A DNA stretch of 64,000 nt. Source: Ignavibacteria bacterium. Its GTDB lineage: Bacteria; Bacteroidota; Ignavibacteria; Tepidaquicellales; Tepidaquicellaceae. Where the stretch lies: contig DATAJP010000002.1 of the NCBI GenBank assembly GCA_036262055.1, positions 242,177 to 306,176 of the forward strand, in the 5' to 3' direction. Both the position numbers and the translations under genes were made by a program. Below the pieces are notes generated by a model that was given only the letters and a program-made list of their open reading frames with translations, made no database searches and was not told where the DNA came from. Positions 62,792-64,000 of this stretch are shown here, piece after piece (the first letter of the stretch is position 1; every line of letters starts with the position of its first letter).

Positions 62792-64000
62792 TTAGAATTG
62801 AAGAGGTGCGAACTCGAATTTTGTGCCGTCAAAAAGCCCCTTATCACTCAATTTTAAAGATGGAATAACCAAAAGCGCCATAAATGACAGCGTCATAAAC
62901 GGAGCCGATAATTTTGAGCCAAGATTTTTAGCCAGTTTGTCGATAGTCTGGTACTTTTCAGCAACAGAATAGGCATCTTCATTTGTCATTAAACCTGCAA
63001 CAGGTAATTCGAGAACGTTTACTTTACCATCGTTCACAACGCACACTCCGCCTTTTGCATCTATGATTGAATTAACAGCAAGCGCAATGTCTTCATCGGA
63101 TGTTCCGACTGCAATAATGTTATGCGAATCGTGAGCAACGCTCGAAGCAATCGCTCCTTTTTTTAATCCAAAGTTATTTATGAAAGCAACTGAAGGTTTT
63201 CCGCCTGTGTACCTTTCAACTACCGTAATTTTTAAAATGTCTCTATCTGTATCGGAAACCAAAAATCCGTTTTCAACTTTCGGTTCGGTTTCAAATGACT
63301 GAGTTATAATTTCCCCGTTGATTGCTTTTATAACTCTGATGTTTCTTCCGGTTTGTTTGATTTTAAAATCACCTGGAGTTTTATGTTCCGCATTAAAATG
63401 ATTTACAATTTCGGAGGTAACTTTTTGAATGTTCGACTTTCCGTTCTCAGCAACTTTCTCACCGTTGATAAAAGTCTTCTGAACTTTAAAATCTTTTAGG
63501 TTATTTACTTCAATGAAATCTGCAGGGTCACCTTCCCGAAGCATACCCACGTTAAGTCCGTAATGCTTAATTGGATTTATGCATGCACATTGCAGAACTT
63601 TGAAAACATCATAGCCGTGCGCAACGGAACGGTGAACGATTTTATCGATTTCACCGAGAATCAAATCATCAGGATGTCTGTCATCACTGCAGAACATTAC
63701 ATTTTCGTAATGCTCTGGAATTATCGTATGTAAAGCATCATAATTCTTTGCCGCAGACCCTTCGCGAATGATTATCTTCATTCCCAGTGCCAGCTTGCCG
63801 AGAGCTTCATCAAGCATATAGCATTCGTGGTCGGTCGAGATTCCCGCATCAATATATTTTTTTGCCTGCTCACCTTTTAAGCCGGGTGAATGTCCATCGA
63901 CGGGCTTGCGAAAATCTTTTGCGATTTTAATTTTTTCCATCACAACAGGGTCGGCAAATAACACTCCCGGGTAATTCATCATTTCACTCAGATAAACCAA
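62792..64000 (-). CDS. ade: Adenine deaminase, 5' truncated
   Basis: Converts adenine to hypoxanthine and ammonia. The visible 402 residues include [35 protein letters not shown], the metal-site region [12 protein letters not shown] and the C-terminal domain with [16 protein letters not shown], all typical of Ade-type adenine deaminase. The N-terminus, about 170 residues including the first metal ligands, lies beyond the window edge. The TTG at 64000 is an internal codon. Confidence 0.93.
   Translation of the reverse strand: MVYLSEMMNYPGVLFADPVVMEKIKIAKDFRKPVDGHSPGLKGEQAKKYIDAGISTDHECYMLDEALGKLALGMKIIIREGSAAKNYDALHTIIPEHYENVMFCSDDRHPDDLILGEIDKIVHRSVAHGYDVFKVLQCACINPIKHYGLNVGMLREGDPADFIEVNNLKDFKVQKTFINGEKVAENGKSNIQKVTSEIVNHFNAEHKTPGDFKIKQTGRNIRVIKAINGEIITQSFETEPKVENGFLVSDTDRDILKITVVERYTGGKPSVAFINNFGLKKGAIASSVAHDSHNIIAVGTSDEDIALAVNSIIDAKGGVCVVNDGKVNVLELPVAGLMTNEDAYSVAEKYQTIDKLAKNLGSKLSAPFMTLSFMALLVIPSLKLSDKGLFDGTKFEFAPLQF

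Overview
This AT-rich 64 kb window looks like a chromosomal segment from a Gram-negative member of the Bacteroidota/Chlorobiota group, most likely an Ignavibacteria-like lineage. Reasons: several exported proteins end in type IX secretion (T9SS) type A sorting domains with the NYPNPFNP motif; IspG has the long form with an inserted domain; LpxA indicates lipid A; BshA indicates bacillithiol; and most genes lack a strong Shine-Dalgarno sequence, with several starting at TTG or GTG. The species assignment is inference; no rRNA or phylogenetic marker set was available.

Layout. 1-3.8 kb: the end of a glutaryl-CoA dehydrogenase-type gene, an ABC exporter pair and ispH. 3.8-7.3 kb (minus): an aminotransferase, a deoxyhypusine synthase-family enzyme and a secreted Omp28-like thioredoxin-fold protein. 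7.5-18.5 kb (plus): ppk1, a half-length carB, kup, a nucleotidyltransferase, a rhomboid protease, ispG and a secreted kelch-like protein. 18.5-20.4 kb (minus): bshA and an outer-membrane barrel. 20.5-22.9 kb (plus): an oppD-type ATPase and hutI. 22.9-27.7 kb (minus): hisA, a large propeller protein, a TPR protein and a membrane glycosyltransferase. 27.8-33.6 kb (plus): a five-gene glycosyltransferase/methyltransferase run. 33.6-37.4 kb (minus): purE, a SpoIIE-type phosphatase, yggX and a 5'-nucleotidase, followed by tRNA-Pro(CGG). 37.6-40.9 kb (minus): a secreted propeller protein, a TrmB-family regulator and an unannotated 36-residue membrane protein. 40.9-53.3 kb (minus): namZ, pepA, nrnA, panB, lpxA, a GT2, gatA, tatA, purQ, purS, a putative anti-sigma/ECF sigma pair and holA. 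53.3-54.9 kb: a small HEPN-DUF2188 module with palindromic operator-like sites, a YhcH-family gene and a cluster of interspersed hairpin repeats. 54.9-62.7 kb (minus): cyclophilin, then a nucleotide-sugar cluster (epimerase, WbpD-, WbpB-, Gmd-, WbpE- and WbpA-type) and an SLBB export protein. The window ends inside an adenine deaminase gene.

How they work together. Two blocks (26-34 kb and 55-63 kb) supply sugar precursors, glycosyltransferases and export functions for surface polysaccharide or LPS. WbpA/B/E/D-type enzymes together should make UDP-2,3-diacetamido-2,3-dideoxyglucuronate, while Gmd feeds GDP-6-deoxyhexose synthesis. IspG and IspH are the last two MEP-pathway enzymes. PurE, PurQ and PurS belong to purine synthesis.

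The most interesting items are two regulatory arrangements visible directly in the DNA. One is a palindrome placed identically, just downstream of promoter-like hexamers, in front of both the TrmB regulator and the 36-residue protein. The other is a perfect 16-bp palindrome over the start codon of the HEPN gene, with a degenerate copy upstream. No CRISPR array, prophage or insertion sequence was seen.
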